From: JAWPMT01 sp965229785
GTDB taxonomy: Bacteria > Bacteroidota > Bacteroidia > Cytophagales > Cyclobacteriaceae
Direction of reading: 5' to 3'
NCBI GenBank assembly: GCA_965229785.1
Contig: CBDDJS010000001.1
Location: 372,001 to 436,000 of the forward strand
Length of the DNA stretch: 64,000 nt
In this document: in pieces, positions 25,767-35,450 of the stretch
How the letters are laid out: the number at the start of each line of letters is the position of its first letter
Numbering within the stretch: the first letter of the stretch is position 1
The notes under the pieces: model-generated
What the model was told of the DNA's origin: nothing
Seen by the model: only the letters and a program-made list of their open reading frames with translations
Database searches by the model: none
Position numbers and translations under genes: made by a program

Positions 25767-26486
25767 ATGAGGCTAATCAGAGCCTTACTTAATCCAATCT
25801 TTTTACTACTCATTAATTTTTTGTCCGCTCAAGAAATAGAGACCAGAGATTTTAAGGTGATGGGAGAAGAAATTCAACTGTCCTTCGTTGTTGAACCTGA
25901 TCACTCAATAAGGGAACGATACAATGTAACAATATACGCTTCACATGACGACTATTCCGAACCACTGGCATTAGACATCCATGATGTGGTTCCGAATGAA
26001 TTGACCACAGTCAGTTTCTCGATCGTCGAGAAAATTGGATATTATCAGGGGCAGTTACAATTCAAACTGGAAGCGGAGGCCAGTGTTTTTCCGGTTGAAA
26101 TCCTCAATAGGTCTACGAAGAAATTTCGAAAGAACAAGAAATATGAAGTGCACTGGGAAGATCAAAACGATTCTGGTGAATATGATATCAAACTTTATCA
26201 TAAGGATACAATTATTGCATTAGCAGAAACGGTAGTCGGCCATACTTATTCAGGCCAGTTTCCGAAAACAATCGATCCAGGTAAATTTAGTATCGTCGTA
26301 AGCCCTTCTAATAATCCGCATCTTGCATCGGATGAGTTTCCAATAACGATCAGGAGAAATATAACGACAGTTGTTGTCTTGGTTGCTGTTCTGGTAGGTG
26401 GAACAGGATACTTGATTTTGAATAATAGTGGAGGAGAAGGCCCCGGGGGAGCAGAATTGCCTGACCCTCCAGGTACACCTAACTAA
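25767..26486 (+). CDS. Kre9-like domain protein with C-terminal membrane anchor
   Basis: A 239-residue protein from ATG 25767 (upstream in-frame sequence back to 25467 is tRNA-overlapping and not protein-like). It has a signal peptide (ends FLSAQ), a beta domain, then an Ig-like domain (about 110-195; KKYEVHWEDQNDSGEYDIKL, DPGKFSIVVSPSNNP) that resembles the Kre9/Knh1 domain, and a C-terminal helix (TTVVVLVAVLVGGTGYLIL) before a Gly/Pro-rich tail. First of four plus-strand genes with almost no gaps. It may anchor or hold the giant surface protein; this is an inference. Confidence 0.65.
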   Translation: MRLIRALLNPIFLLLINFLSAQEIETRDFKVMGEEIQLSFVVEPDHSIRERYNVTIYASHDDYSEPLALDIHDVVPNELTTVSFSIVEKIGYYQGQLQFKLEAEASVFPVEILNRSTKKFRKNKKYEVHWEDQNDSGEYDIKLYHKDTIIALAETVVGHTYSGQFPKTIDPGKFSIVVSPSNNPHLASDEFPITIRRNITTVVVLVAVLVGGTGYLILNNSGGEGPGGAELPDPPGTPN

Positions 26487-26487
26487 T

Positions 26488-29400
26488 TTGGACAAACAGA
26501 CTTACATAATTGTGAAACAACATTGGCAAATATTGACCATCCTAATCCCTATTTATTGGTTGCCTTTTTTAGGGTTTGGCCAAAGCACTGAGACGGACTT
26601 CCTGACCTTCACATTTTCAGAGCAAACGACAGATGCTACCATCAATACAGCGGATCATACCATAGTCATTGAGGTGGTAAATGGTACCGATTTAACAACA
26701 CTTTCCCCTACGTTTACACTTTCGTCTGGTGCTACTTCAAATCCTGAAAGTGGAGTAAGTCAGGATTTTTCTTCGGATGTTACTTATACGGTTACTGCAG
26801 AAGATGGTACAACGATTCAACAGTGGTCCATAATTGTTACCGCAGCTTTAAGCGATGAAACGAATTTTTTAACTTTTTCCCTGGATGGCATAGATGAAAC
26901 AACTGTGATAGACACGGATGATAGAATAATTTCTGTCGAGGTACCTGATGGTACAGATCAGGCAAATCTAATTCCGGTTTTTTCACTCTCAGATGGAGCT
27001 TCAACTTCAGATTTAGTATCTGGTTCTTCAACAGATTTCTCCGAATCGTTTAATGTGGATGTGGTAGCCGAAAATGGAACTACCCGGGCCTGGTCCATTG
27101 AAGTCAGCGAGTTAACTGCGGGTACTGCGTTTCTTTCGTTCAGTTTTACCGAGCAGTCACAATCGGCCGTGATCGATCTGACTAATGGTAATATTAACAT
27201 CGAAGTTGTAAGAGGCTCGGACCTGACGAATATTAGTCCGGATTTCACGCTGGCGACGGGAGCAACTTCTAATCCGGAAAAGAATGAAGTTTTTGATTTT
27301 TCCTCAACAGTTACCTATCAGGTTACGGCAAGAAACCTAATTTCGTCGAGGGACTGGAAGGTTACCGTTTCAGAAGCGGCAAATAGCGAAACAGATTTTC
27401 AAACCTTTTCCATTGATGGAAGCTCACAAACTTCGACCATTAACACGCTGGACCATACGATTCAAATGGATGTGGAAGCGGGAAGTGACCTTTCTTATCT
27501 TGTTCCAACGTTTACACTTTCCAATGGTGCAACGGCCGATCCGGCTAGTGGCATAGCTCAGGATTTCACTTCTGATGTGGTTTATACGGTGACAGCAGAA
27601 GATGGAACCACGACTCAGGAGTGGATAGCTTCTATATCCAATATACCTCAGGGATATACCAGTACCGCTTCAAATCCCACTTCCGGAACATTGATCGATG
27701 TAAGTGGTTCAAGTTTTGAGCTATCATTTAGTGAAGAAATACCAGAGTCTTTGCTAACAGATGCAAATTTTGGAATAACCAGTCGTTTGAGAGGAGCAGT
27801 CGATTTTGAGTTTTCCGGAGGCGGGACGGAAAAAGTCACACTTACACCTACCACTGATCTTTTTCCTGGAGATGATATTACGGTTGTTATCCGAAATAAC
27901 CTCGTTACAGGTGGACAAAGTTTCAGATACAAAACTTACAGTTCAACAGATGCTAGTGGAGCCATATCGTTTTCGAATGTTCAAGAAAGGTCGATTACCT
28001 TTTTTAGGGTTGATTTTTTTGATGTTGTCGATATGGATGAGGACGGAGCCCTGGACTTTTTATCGATGAGAAGCTCTCACAACGGAGACTTAATCTGGTC
28101 CAGGAATAGCGGGACAGAAGGTTTTAGCTTTTCTGACAGCATCATCACTGTAGATGAAAACTACTCTGGCGACGTTAGTACGTTTGATTTCAATCGAGAT
28201 GGAAGGCCCGAACCTGTTCTTGGGAAGTCCAATGGTGGCGGTGGAGCTGCCATGTATTTGTATGATGCCGCAGATGAGGTTTGGCAGGAATACTTGTTTC
28301 CTGAAGATGATGATCCCGTAGAGAAGCTCCTGACAGCTGATTTAAACAATGACCTTAGACCGGATTTCATTACTTTAAAGAAAAATGAACAAAAACTCGT
28401 TTTTTTTCAAAACCGAGATGAATCAACTCCCTCTTTTACTTTAGAAACTAAAGTTGTTGATGTGGGCGTGTCCGACTTTTATCTGGAGGACCTCAACGCC
28501 GATGGCTACATAGATATATTGACTAAAACGACTTCAGGGAGCATCCGTGCGTATTATAATGATGGAAATCCCAATCCATCGTTTTCTTCCTTTGAGCTCC
28601 TTTCGAATACGGATGGAAGGGCCTTTACTTTAGGTTTCATAGAGCAAACAACCAAGCCTAATCTGGTGGTTAGCAAAGACAATACAATTTCTATTTACAG
28701 TTTATCATATGATGCCACTAATGATGAGCCTGGGATTTCCTTATTTTTCGTAGTACCGGAGAGCACTTCCGCTTATGATCTGGTATTGGCTGATGTGGAT
28801 TCCGATGGTGACCTGGATATTGTTTCGTTAGAAAATGAAGTTTTCTGGTATGAGTTTAACACAGCTGCGGAACCTGTTTTTACTCGAAATCAGATTAGTC
28901 TGGGAGAAAGTACTAGTTACACGTTACATGTGGCAGATTTAGATGGGGATTCTGATTTAGATGTTTTTACTGCTGCAGGAGAAACGGTGAGAGTTTATGA
29001 GTCAACCATAACACCAAAAGATGAAACCGACTTTCATTCATTTTCATTGACCGGACAAGTCTTTTCGAGTACCATAGATTCAATAAATCACACCATTGAT
29101 ATCCCAATCCCACATGGTACCCTGGATTCCAACCCAGCAGTAACGTTTGTATTATCGGAAGGGGCAACCGCAGACATAGAAAGCGGTGATGTGATCTCTT
29201 TTGAAGCTCAGGTTGGGAAAACCTTTACAGTGACCGATTCGGATGGAGTAACCACCCAAGATTGGGTGGTTACAGTTTGGCCGGATCCAGTAGCTCCCGG
29301 TGATATTGTTGCTTATTATCCGCTCGATGGAAATGGGCATGATATATCAGGAAATGGTAATAACGGAACAACTACAGGAGAATTGGGTGAAAAGCTGGAT

Positions 29401-32400
29401 CGTTTTGGTAACACCTATTCTTTTCCGTCAGGGGCTGAATTGAACTACCAGAATTCACTCGATTTGATTAATCAAAACAACTATACCATTTCATTCTGGA
29501 TTAAAGTTAAAAGCATGGTGGAAGGCGATTTAATTCGTTCTCCGGCCTTAAATACTGAATATGAAGGTGTAGCAGGTGAAATAATGAGTAAAGCTACACT
29601 TGCAAACGGGAGTACATTTTCGACACCCCATGTCCCGGTTCAGGTTGATTTATGGGAACATGCTGTCATTTCCACTAATGGGACAGAATTTATTACCTAT
29701 CGTAATGGCGTCGAATGGGAAAGAGCCACGTTTGATGCTGACCTCCTTTTTGAAAACGGAGCATTCGTTTTTGGACAATCAGGTAGTACTTACGAATTGG
29801 ACGACCTAATGATCTTTTCGACGGCACTAAGCGCTGATGAAGTGCAAAGTCTCTATTCCTATCAGGCAGATGACTTTTATCAAGTTGTTAAGCCCATATT
29901 ATATGGAATTGATCATCCCGACCAAACAACACTTGAGAACATTGATTTTTCAAATCGGAAAGTGAAAATTACAATGCCAGAAGGTACTGACCTGACGGAT
30001 TTATCTTTTCAAGTCCGACTGATTGGCTCACCAACCGTCGTACTTGAGGGGATCGAACAGTCTGGTTCTATTATTTCAGGGGACTTTTCTGAAGAAGTAA
30101 CTTTTTCGTTAATTTCCGAAGATGGCTTTACCACTCAGGATTGGAAGATACAGGTAATTGGTATTGAAACTGATTTTCTCACTTTCGATTTGGAAGGGAT
30201 GACATTCCCCGCGTTTATTGACGATGGCCGTCATGAGATCAATGTGAGTATTTCTGAAACGGTGGATATTACTAATCTTACGCCCACATTTACCTTATCT
30301 CCAGGAGCTACTTCCAACTTTCCCTCTGGAGAAGCTCAGGACTTTTCTAGTCCATTTACTTATGTTGTCACGGCTGAAGATGGGATTACCATTCAAAACT
30401 GGGTGATTAACGTGGTTCAACGTGAAGTAAATGATTCCAATGACTTCATCAGTTTTGAATTTGCTGAGCAAACAGGCCCGGCGTTAATTGATTTGATCAA
30501 TCACAGGGTCACGGTTGAGGTTGGGTTTGGTAGTGATATAACCCGTTTAATACCGACATTTACCCTGGCAGCAGGTGCCACTTCAGTTCCGGCCAGTGGA
30601 GTGGAGCTGGATTTTTCGGATACAGTCCGCTATACGATTACTTCTGCCAGAGGTGATGAGGAGATATGGGAGGTTGTTGTTTCGGTCGCGGAAAGTGTCA
30701 GCTCCGAAACGGACATCAGGAGCTTTAAACTTCCAGGGCAGATCGGAGAGGAGGTCATTGATTTGGAAAATCATAAGGTTGCCATTACCATGCCGATTGG
30801 GACTGACCGTTCTAACCTTACGCCAACTATCGAATTGTCTTTTGGTGCTTCTGTAAGTCCTGAAAGCGGTGAACCGCGTGATTTCAACTTTGAAAATACG
30901 TATACGGTCACAGCTCAGGATTTTGTTACTACGCAGGGATGGGCCGTTAATGCGGCTTTTGAAGATAATTCGGCTCCTTCAGACATTATTTTGGATAACA
31001 CAAAATTATTGGCTGTAACAGGTGCTGACCAAATCGTAGGAAAGATTCAAGTGGTGGATGCTAATGAAACAGACACCCATACCGTATCAATTGTCCCTGG
31101 TAGTGAATTTTCTCTGAATGGTGAAAATCTGGTTACTTCCCGGGAACTAAATGCCGGGAACTATGCAGTAACCATTGTGGTACAGGACCTGGCAGGTGCA
31201 CAGATTTCAAGGAATTTCACGATAGAAGTAGCTCAGATAGAAGTGAATGAATCAATCTCAATCGGAACTTCTATCAGCGATTATCGAATCATAGGAATGC
31301 CAACGGATCAGGTTCAGGTTTCAGACGTGTTAACTAATCTAGATGATGCCGGACAGGGTACTACATGGAGAATTCTGGATTATTTGATAGATGGATCTTA
31401 CGCCGACTTTAATAGTTCCAGTAGGTTTTTGGCAGGGAAGGGTTATTGGATTTTGTCAGAAAATGAGGTGATCGTACGATTCGAACAAGATCCGGTGACG
31501 CTTGATGCAGAAGGAAATTTCAACCTTACCCTACGACCTGGTTGGAACTTGATCAGCAATCCTTTCATCGAAAACTTGGATTGGAATCAAAATATACTGC
31601 GAAATATAAGTGACGGCAATTTTTCTGCATCCGACATTCAAAATGGGGTCATAATCTATGATGGAGCTTATTCCTCCGCGGCTACCTTAGGTGTTTTCCA
31701 GGGAGGTTGGGTCAATGTTATTGCATCAACGAATATCAACATGTCTTTGCAAAACCCAACTTCTTCCCAGGGTAGTGCCGGGCGTCGGAAGACAGAAGAG
31801 ATCAATGAAATGCGACTCACTTTGTCGGATGGTGATAGAACGACGACTTTAGCAGGTTTTGCTTTCCATGAACAAGGCTCACTGCAGTTGGATGCATTGG
31901 ATCAGAATTATCCACCAGCGATTTCTAAGGATGAGCCATTTCGATTGGAGGGTGTGAGTGACATAGACTTTAATGTCGTTCCTTTCAGTGATTCCTTTTT
32001 GGCGAAGTGGCAGGTATTAGCTCCTCAAAGCACAGACTTGTATATTAGTTGGAATTTGGAAGAGATCGCTCAATTTAGGTCCGGGTTATTTTTAATTCTA
32101 AATAATCAGCAAGTCGTACCGATGGATCAGATCGATCAAATAAAAGCCAAAGATGGTGATTTGATTGAGGTGCTTTATGGATCAAACGATCCAAGAGTGA
32201 TTGTGCAAGTCTATCCAAATCCACTTCAAGACGAGTTAAAACTGAAGATTTTGGCGTTTTCGGCAAGTCCGGTTGAGGAAATTCAGGTAATCATTTATGA
32301 CCTTTCCGGAGGAATAATGATTGAAAAATACTTTGAAGGATCAGAAGAAATCCAGATTTCCACGGATCTTTTGAAAGACGGTTTGTATATTGTAAAAACT

Positions 32401-32454
32401 TGGATTGGAAACGGCCTGGTCGCTGAAAAAAAGGTGATGGTTCAGCGGGATTAG
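26488..32454 (+). CDS. Giant repeat-containing surface protein with T9SS sorting domain
   Basis: About 1988 residues, taking the TTG at 26488 directly after the previous stop; GTG 26512, or an ATG at 26428 inside the previous gene, are alternatives. Order: signal peptide (ends FGFGQ), four copies of an ~85-residue Ig-like repeat (26590-27635; pattern xDFLTFSLxxQ...TFTLSxGATSxPxSG...YTVTAEDGTTQxW), a SbsA/Big_5-like Ig domain (to about 27945), FG-GAP/VCBS repeats with DxDxDGD calcium loops (27960-29005), another repeat, a LamG-like lectin domain (29285-29875), four more repeats (to 30955), a cadherin-like domain and a type A T9SS sorting domain (VQVYPNPL to the end). Likely a secreted adhesin-like protein. 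Confidence 0.88.
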   Translation: MDKQTYIIVKQHWQILTILIPIYWLPFLGFGQSTETDFLTFTFSEQTTDATINTADHTIVIEVVNGTDLTTLSPTFTLSSGATSNPESGVSQDFSSDVTYTVTAEDGTTIQQWSIIVTAALSDETNFLTFSLDGIDETTVIDTDDRIISVEVPDGTDQANLIPVFSLSDGASTSDLVSGSSTDFSESFNVDVVAENGTTRAWSIEVSELTAGTAFLSFSFTEQSQSAVIDLTNGNINIEVVRGSDLTNISPDFTLATGATSNPEKNEVFDFSSTVTYQVTARNLISSRDWKVTVSEAANSETDFQTFSIDGSSQTSTINTLDHTIQMDVEAGSDLSYLVPTFTLSNGATADPASGIAQDFTSDVVYTVTAEDGTTTQEWIASISNIPQGYTSTASNPTSGTLIDVSGSSFELSFSEEIPESLLTDANFGITSRLRGAVDFEFSGGGTEKVTLTPTTDLFPGDDITVVIRNNLVTGGQSFRYKTYSSTDASGAISFSNVQERSITFFRVDFFDVVDMDEDGALDFLSMRSSHNGDLIWSRNSGTEGFSFSDSIITVDENYSGDVSTFDFNRDGRPEPVLGKSNGGGGAAMYLYDAADEVWQEYLFPEDDDPVEKLLTADLNNDLRPDFITLKKNEQKLVFFQNRDESTPSFTLETKVVDVGVSDFYLEDLNADGYIDILTKTTSGSIRAYYNDGNPNPSFSSFELLSNTDGRAFTLGFIEQTTKPNLVVSKDNTISIYSLSYDATNDEPGISLFFVVPESTSAYDLVLADVDSDGDLDIVSLENEVFWYEFNTAAEPVFTRNQISLGESTSYTLHVADLDGDSDLDVFTAAGETVRVYESTITPKDETDFHSFSLTGQVFSSTIDSINHTIDIPIPHGTLDSNPAVTFVLSEGATADIESGDVISFEAQVGKTFTVTDSDGVTTQDWVVTVWPDPVAPGDIVAYYPLDGNGHDISGNGNNGTTTGELGEKLDRFGNTYSFPSGAELNYQNSLDLINQNNYTISFWIKVKSMVEGDLIRSPALNTEYEGVAGEIMSKATLANGSTFSTPHVPVQVDLWEHAVISTNGTEFITYRNGVEWERATFDADLLFENGAFVFGQSGSTYELDDLMIFSTALSADEVQSLYSYQADDFYQVVKPILYGIDHPDQTTLENIDFSNRKVKITMPEGTDLTDLSFQVRLIGSPTVVLEGIEQSGSIISGDFSEEVTFSLISEDGFTTQDWKIQVIGIETDFLTFDLEGMTFPAFIDDGRHEINVSISETVDITNLTPTFTLSPGATSNFPSGEAQDFSSPFTYVVTAEDGITIQNWVINVVQREVNDSNDFISFEFAEQTGPALIDLINHRVTVEVGFGSDITRLIPTFTLAAGATSVPASGVELDFSDTVRYTITSARGDEEIWEVVVSVAESVSSETDIRSFKLPGQIGEEVIDLENHKVAITMPIGTDRSNLTPTIELSFGASVSPESGEPRDFNFENTYTVTAQDFVTTQGWAVNAAFEDNSAPSDIILDNTKLLAVTGADQIVGKIQVVDANETDTHTVSIVPGSEFSLNGENLVTSRELNAGNYAVTIVVQDLAGAQISRNFTIEVAQIEVNESISIGTSISDYRIIGMPTDQVQVSDVLTNLDDAGQGTTWRILDYLIDGSYADFNSSSRFLAGKGYWILSENEVIVRFEQDPVTLDAEGNFNLTLRPGWNLISNPFIENLDWNQNILRNISDGNFSASDIQNGVIIYDGAYSSAATLGVFQGGWVNVIASTNINMSLQNPTSSQGSAGRRKTEEINEMRLTLSDGDRTTTLAGFAFHEQGSLQLDALDQNYPPAISKDEPFRLEGVSDIDFNVVPFSDSFLAKWQVLAPQSTDLYISWNLEEIAQFRSGLFLILNNQQVVPMDQIDQIKAKDGDLIEVLYGSNDPRVIVQVYPNPLQDELKLKILAFSASPVEEIQVIIYDLSGGIMIEKYFEGSEEIQISTDLLKDGLYIVKTWIGNGLVAEKKVMVQRD

Positions 32455-32460
32455 CAATCA

Positions 32461-33603
32461 ATGACTAAAGTGATGAATATCAAAGGACATCTCATACTCG
32501 TCTTTATTTTACTGGGAGGTGCCTATGTTGTTAGGGCACAGAAAGCAGAGACTATCACCCCTGTTGTTGAGGTGAATTTGGTTAGACCAAATAGTCCTTC
32601 CGAACTGATCATATCCAGCCCTTCGAACTTTGCGACTGAGACCACCAGAGGGTTTAAGCCCAAGGGACAAAGTATTCTGTTTAAAGGCCAGGTAAGAGAT
32701 GAGGAGGGCATTGATAGTCTTTTGGTCAATGGCCAACCAGTGGTAATATTTGATGAAGGTAATTTCAATTTTAGATTGCAATTGGCCAAAGGGGTGAAGC
32801 AGGTTCTGTTTAGAATTGTTGATGGCGAAGGAGAGATTACGACTCAATCATTCAAGTTAGATGAACCGAATTTGTCAGAGGATCGATTGACTGCTGGTAA
32901 ATACTACGCGCTGTTGATTGGTGTCAATGATTATTCGGATCCTACTATTCAGGACCTTCTGAATCCAATAGCTGATGCTAAACTACTTCAGGAAGTTTTG
33001 ATCAACGATTACACATTTGATGAGAAAGACGTTGATCTCATGGAAAATGCGACGCGAAAAGATATCATTGATGCCCTTGAACAGCTTAAGATAAATATCA
33101 CTCCAGAGGATAATGTGGTTATTTTTTATGCTGGTCATGGGGTTTGGAATGAGGTTGATCAACTGGGATACTGGATTCCTTCAGATGCAGAAATGTCTAG
33201 TACGGCCGATTGGTTCGCCAATAGTCGACTTACAGATATGATCCGCGCCATTCGCTCAAGACACACATTGCTCATTGCCGACGCATGCTTCTCTGGCTCA
33301 ATTTTTCGAACCAGATCTATCTCTATGGCAGGTGCTGATCGGGCCGTGACAAAGAAATATGAGCTTCCCAGCAGGAAAGCCATGACCAGTGGTTCGCTGA
33401 ATGAGGTTCCTGACGAGAGTGCATTTCTTCATTACTTAATCAAGCGTTTGAAGGCCAATAAGAAAGCGTATCTTTCGTCAAGCGCATTGTTTGTCAGTAT
33501 GGAAGAAGCAGTGATTAATAACAGTGATGTGATCCCTCGATTTGGTACGATACAAAAAGTGGGAGACGAAGGTGGTGAATTTATTTTTATCCGTAAACAA
33601 TAA
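32461..33603 (+). CDS. Caspase family (C14-like) peptidase, exported
   Basis: A 380-residue protein with a signal peptide (ends VVRAQ at about residue 26), an Ig-like domain (about 45-138) and a caspase-fold peptidase. The catalytic pair is visible: His in VVIFYAGHG and Cys in LLIADACFSGS. The start GKYYALLIGVNDY is the typical first strand of bacterial caspase homologues. Such enzymes cut after Arg, Lys or Asp. It starts six bases after the giant protein gene. The substrate is unknown; the surface protein or its neighbours are candidates. Confidence 0.9.
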   Translation: MTKVMNIKGHLILVFILLGGAYVVRAQKAETITPVVEVNLVRPNSPSELIISSPSNFATETTRGFKPKGQSILFKGQVRDEEGIDSLLVNGQPVVIFDEGNFNFRLQLAKGVKQVLFRIVDGEGEITTQSFKLDEPNLSEDRLTAGKYYALLIGVNDYSDPTIQDLLNPIADAKLLQEVLINDYTFDEKDVDLMENATRKDIIDALEQLKINITPEDNVVIFYAGHGVWNEVDQLGYWIPSDAEMSSTADWFANSRLTDMIRAIRSRHTLLIADACFSGSIFRTRSISMAGADRAVTKKYELPSRKAMTSGSLNEVPDESAFLHYLIKRLKANKKAYLSSSALFVSMEEAVINNSDVIPRFGTIQKVGDEGGEFIFIRKQ

Positions 33604-33607
33604 TCCT

Positions 33608-35089
33608 GTGAGGTTTACATCAGGAAATATCGTCATGGTACTTTTGATCATCGCCAGTTTAAGCTTTGACCTTTCAGGAAGTAAACCCCTTTGGACTTCA
33701 CCTACTTACAGAGAACTCAACTTCCCGGCAGATGATTATTATATCGGCTTTGCCTCGCGGACCTTTGGTAATGATGAAGATGCCTCTGAAGTAGAACAGC
33801 AAGTTTTGTCCTTTTCCAGAGTCAGACTAATAGAGTCTGTCTACGTTTCTATTTCTGCCGACAGCTATAATTCCCTTACGAATTCAGATGGTGAGGCTCA
33901 GGAATTCTATTCTAAGAAAATAGTGAGTAGATCGGCCCTGGAAACGGCTGGCTTAGTTACGGATGTTTATCTGGATGCCAGGAAGAAAATCGCATATGCG
34001 TTTTCAAGCATCAAGAAAAGTGAGTTGAAGGAAAGTTATGCACGTGCTTTTCAGTTGAATTATCAACAAGCAGCTCAACAGATAGATCGGGTAAGTTCCA
34101 TGACATTGCCTCGATTGATGGTTTTGCGAGATGAAATCACCCAAATTCAAGGACAAAATACCATTCTGAAGTTCCTGGGTATCAGTGACCAAATTGTCCA
34201 AAATCAAATCGATGAAATGCTGGGTGAAATTGAAAATTCAATATTGGAGCGATCACGAGAACGTTCCAACCTGGATGAAGCGCTGATTACCTTGAAATCT
34301 ATCTTGTTTTCGAATTTGAATCCTGAAGTCAAGTCGATAAAATCAAACTTACTTACCTATAAAGATTCTGAATTGAGTTCAGAATTGTCGCTGATTCTGG
34401 ATCAGAAATTATCAGAAACCTTACTGGATCAGGTTGAAATCAATGATCAATCGAATTATGTCCTTTCCGGAACTTATTGGCCGGATATGGAAGGGATCAG
34501 AATCATGGTCAATGTCAATGAATTTCATTCGAATGAGAACATCAGACTGATAGGTACTGCATCGGTGATCATAGACGAAGCGTCGATAAAGAATTTGAAT
34601 GTGAATATTAAGCCAACTATTCCCGAGGCACCATTTCTTTCCATAGCAACGAAAAAGTCTGATTATGGTGGTCTCATTGCGGAAGTAACTACTCAAAAAG
34701 GAAAAGATGCCGTTGCGTTTTGGGAAGGAGAGGAGCTCAAATTAGCAGTTAAAGTTTCCAGACCTTCATATGTACAATTGATCAATATCTGGGCGGATGG
34801 GTCGAAATATTTATTGCTTGATAATTACTATCTCGGTCCTGACGAAGTAAACAAGGAGTATTGGCTTCCATTCTCCTGGGAAACGGCTTGTCCGTGTGGT
34901 ATGGAAAACCTTTACTTACGTGCAAGTAACCGCCCTTTTCCGCAGGTACAGGTAACAGATGTAGATGGTTTTTTGAAACTGGATACAGATATGGATATTA
35001 TTTTGGAGTTGACCCGTGGCTTCAAACCAAAAACGGATGAAGACTATCTTGCTGAAACAACGCTTGGTTTGATGACTTTCTCAAAGTAG
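33608..35089 (+). CDS. DUF4384 domain protein, exported
   Basis: 493 residues from GTG 33608, four bases after the caspase stop; this start gives a clean signal peptide (MRFTSGNIVMVLLIIASLSF). Residues about 40-170 resemble LPP20-type lipoprotein-like domains (DARKKIAYAFSSIKKSEL), a middle part holds coiled helices, and the C-terminal 120 residues are a DUF4384 domain (GEELKLAVKVSRPSYVQLINIWADGSKYLLLDNYYLG). In many bacteria DUF4384 is fused to the caspase domain; here they are separate adjacent genes. The end includes TRGFKPK, a heptapeptide also found in the caspase Ig-like domain. Confidence 0.8.
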   Translation: MRFTSGNIVMVLLIIASLSFDLSGSKPLWTSPTYRELNFPADDYYIGFASRTFGNDEDASEVEQQVLSFSRVRLIESVYVSISADSYNSLTNSDGEAQEFYSKKIVSRSALETAGLVTDVYLDARKKIAYAFSSIKKSELKESYARAFQLNYQQAAQQIDRVSSMTLPRLMVLRDEITQIQGQNTILKFLGISDQIVQNQIDEMLGEIENSILERSRERSNLDEALITLKSILFSNLNPEVKSIKSNLLTYKDSELSSELSLILDQKLSETLLDQVEINDQSNYVLSGTYWPDMEGIRIMVNVNEFHSNENIRLIGTASVIIDEASIKNLNVNIKPTIPEAPFLSIATKKSDYGGLIAEVTTQKGKDAVAFWEGEELKLAVKVSRPSYVQLINIWADGSKYLLLDNYYLGPDEVNKEYWLPFSWETACPCGMENLYLRASNRPFPQVQVTDVDGFLKLDTDMDIILELTRGFKPKTDEDYLAETTLGLMTFSK

Positions 35090-35092
35090 CAT

Positions 35093-35117
35093 AAAAAAAG
35101 CTACCCTTGGCGGTAGC
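35093..35117 (-). terminator. Rho-independent terminator
   Basis: GCTACC (35100-35105) pairs with GGTAGC (35112-35117); the T run (35093-35099 complement) is on the minus strand. It ends the 48-residue protein gene from the right and also closes the plus-strand operon from the left. Confidence 0.7.
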
Positions 35118-35151
35118 CTTTCCTAAACCTAATTTTTATGAAGAAGAATAA

Positions 35152-35298
35152 TTAGTGCTGAGATTCGTTTTTCGGCCTGATGGTTCCTCTTGAATAGACA
35201 TATCTATCGGCGAAGAAGAAGAGCATCAAGGCGGCCAGCCCCAAGGCCAATGACAACCAGGGGTTTTCTGGGAAGAGTGAAAAGTGTTCGTAGTTCAT
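35152..35298 (-). CDS. Small single-pass membrane protein
   Basis: A 48-residue protein. The first 12 residues are polar (MNYEHFSLFPEN), then one hydrophobic helix (WLSLALGLAALMLFFF) and a positively charged end (DRYVYSRGTIRPKNESQH). It has a minus-strand terminator 35 bases past its stop, which supports transcription. I do not recognise a family. Confidence 0.6.
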   Translation of the reverse strand: MNYEHFSLFPENPWLSLALGLAALMLFFFADRYVYSRGTIRPKNESQH

Positions 35299-35450
35299 GG
35301 CGGCTGAGTTTTAATTCCTACAATACGAAGATAGAAATCAGCTATACTCAGTACAATACCAGAAAAGTGGTAATTTTCAGAGAGTTAGGCCCCTAATTGG
35401 GGTATAAATGAAGGGGCTTGGAGGTGAGCGCCTCTTGAAGCTACGGAGTT

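Noticed and set aside
33542..33607. N-terminal extension of the DUF4384 protein inside the caspase gene
   Set aside because: It overlaps the caspase coding end; GTG 33608 four bases after the stop gives a normal signal peptide.
25079..35150. The caspase operon as a tRNA-inserted genomic island
   Set aside because: No integrase, no matching tRNA direct repeat at the right end and no obvious base composition change; the link to the tRNA duplication is unproven.
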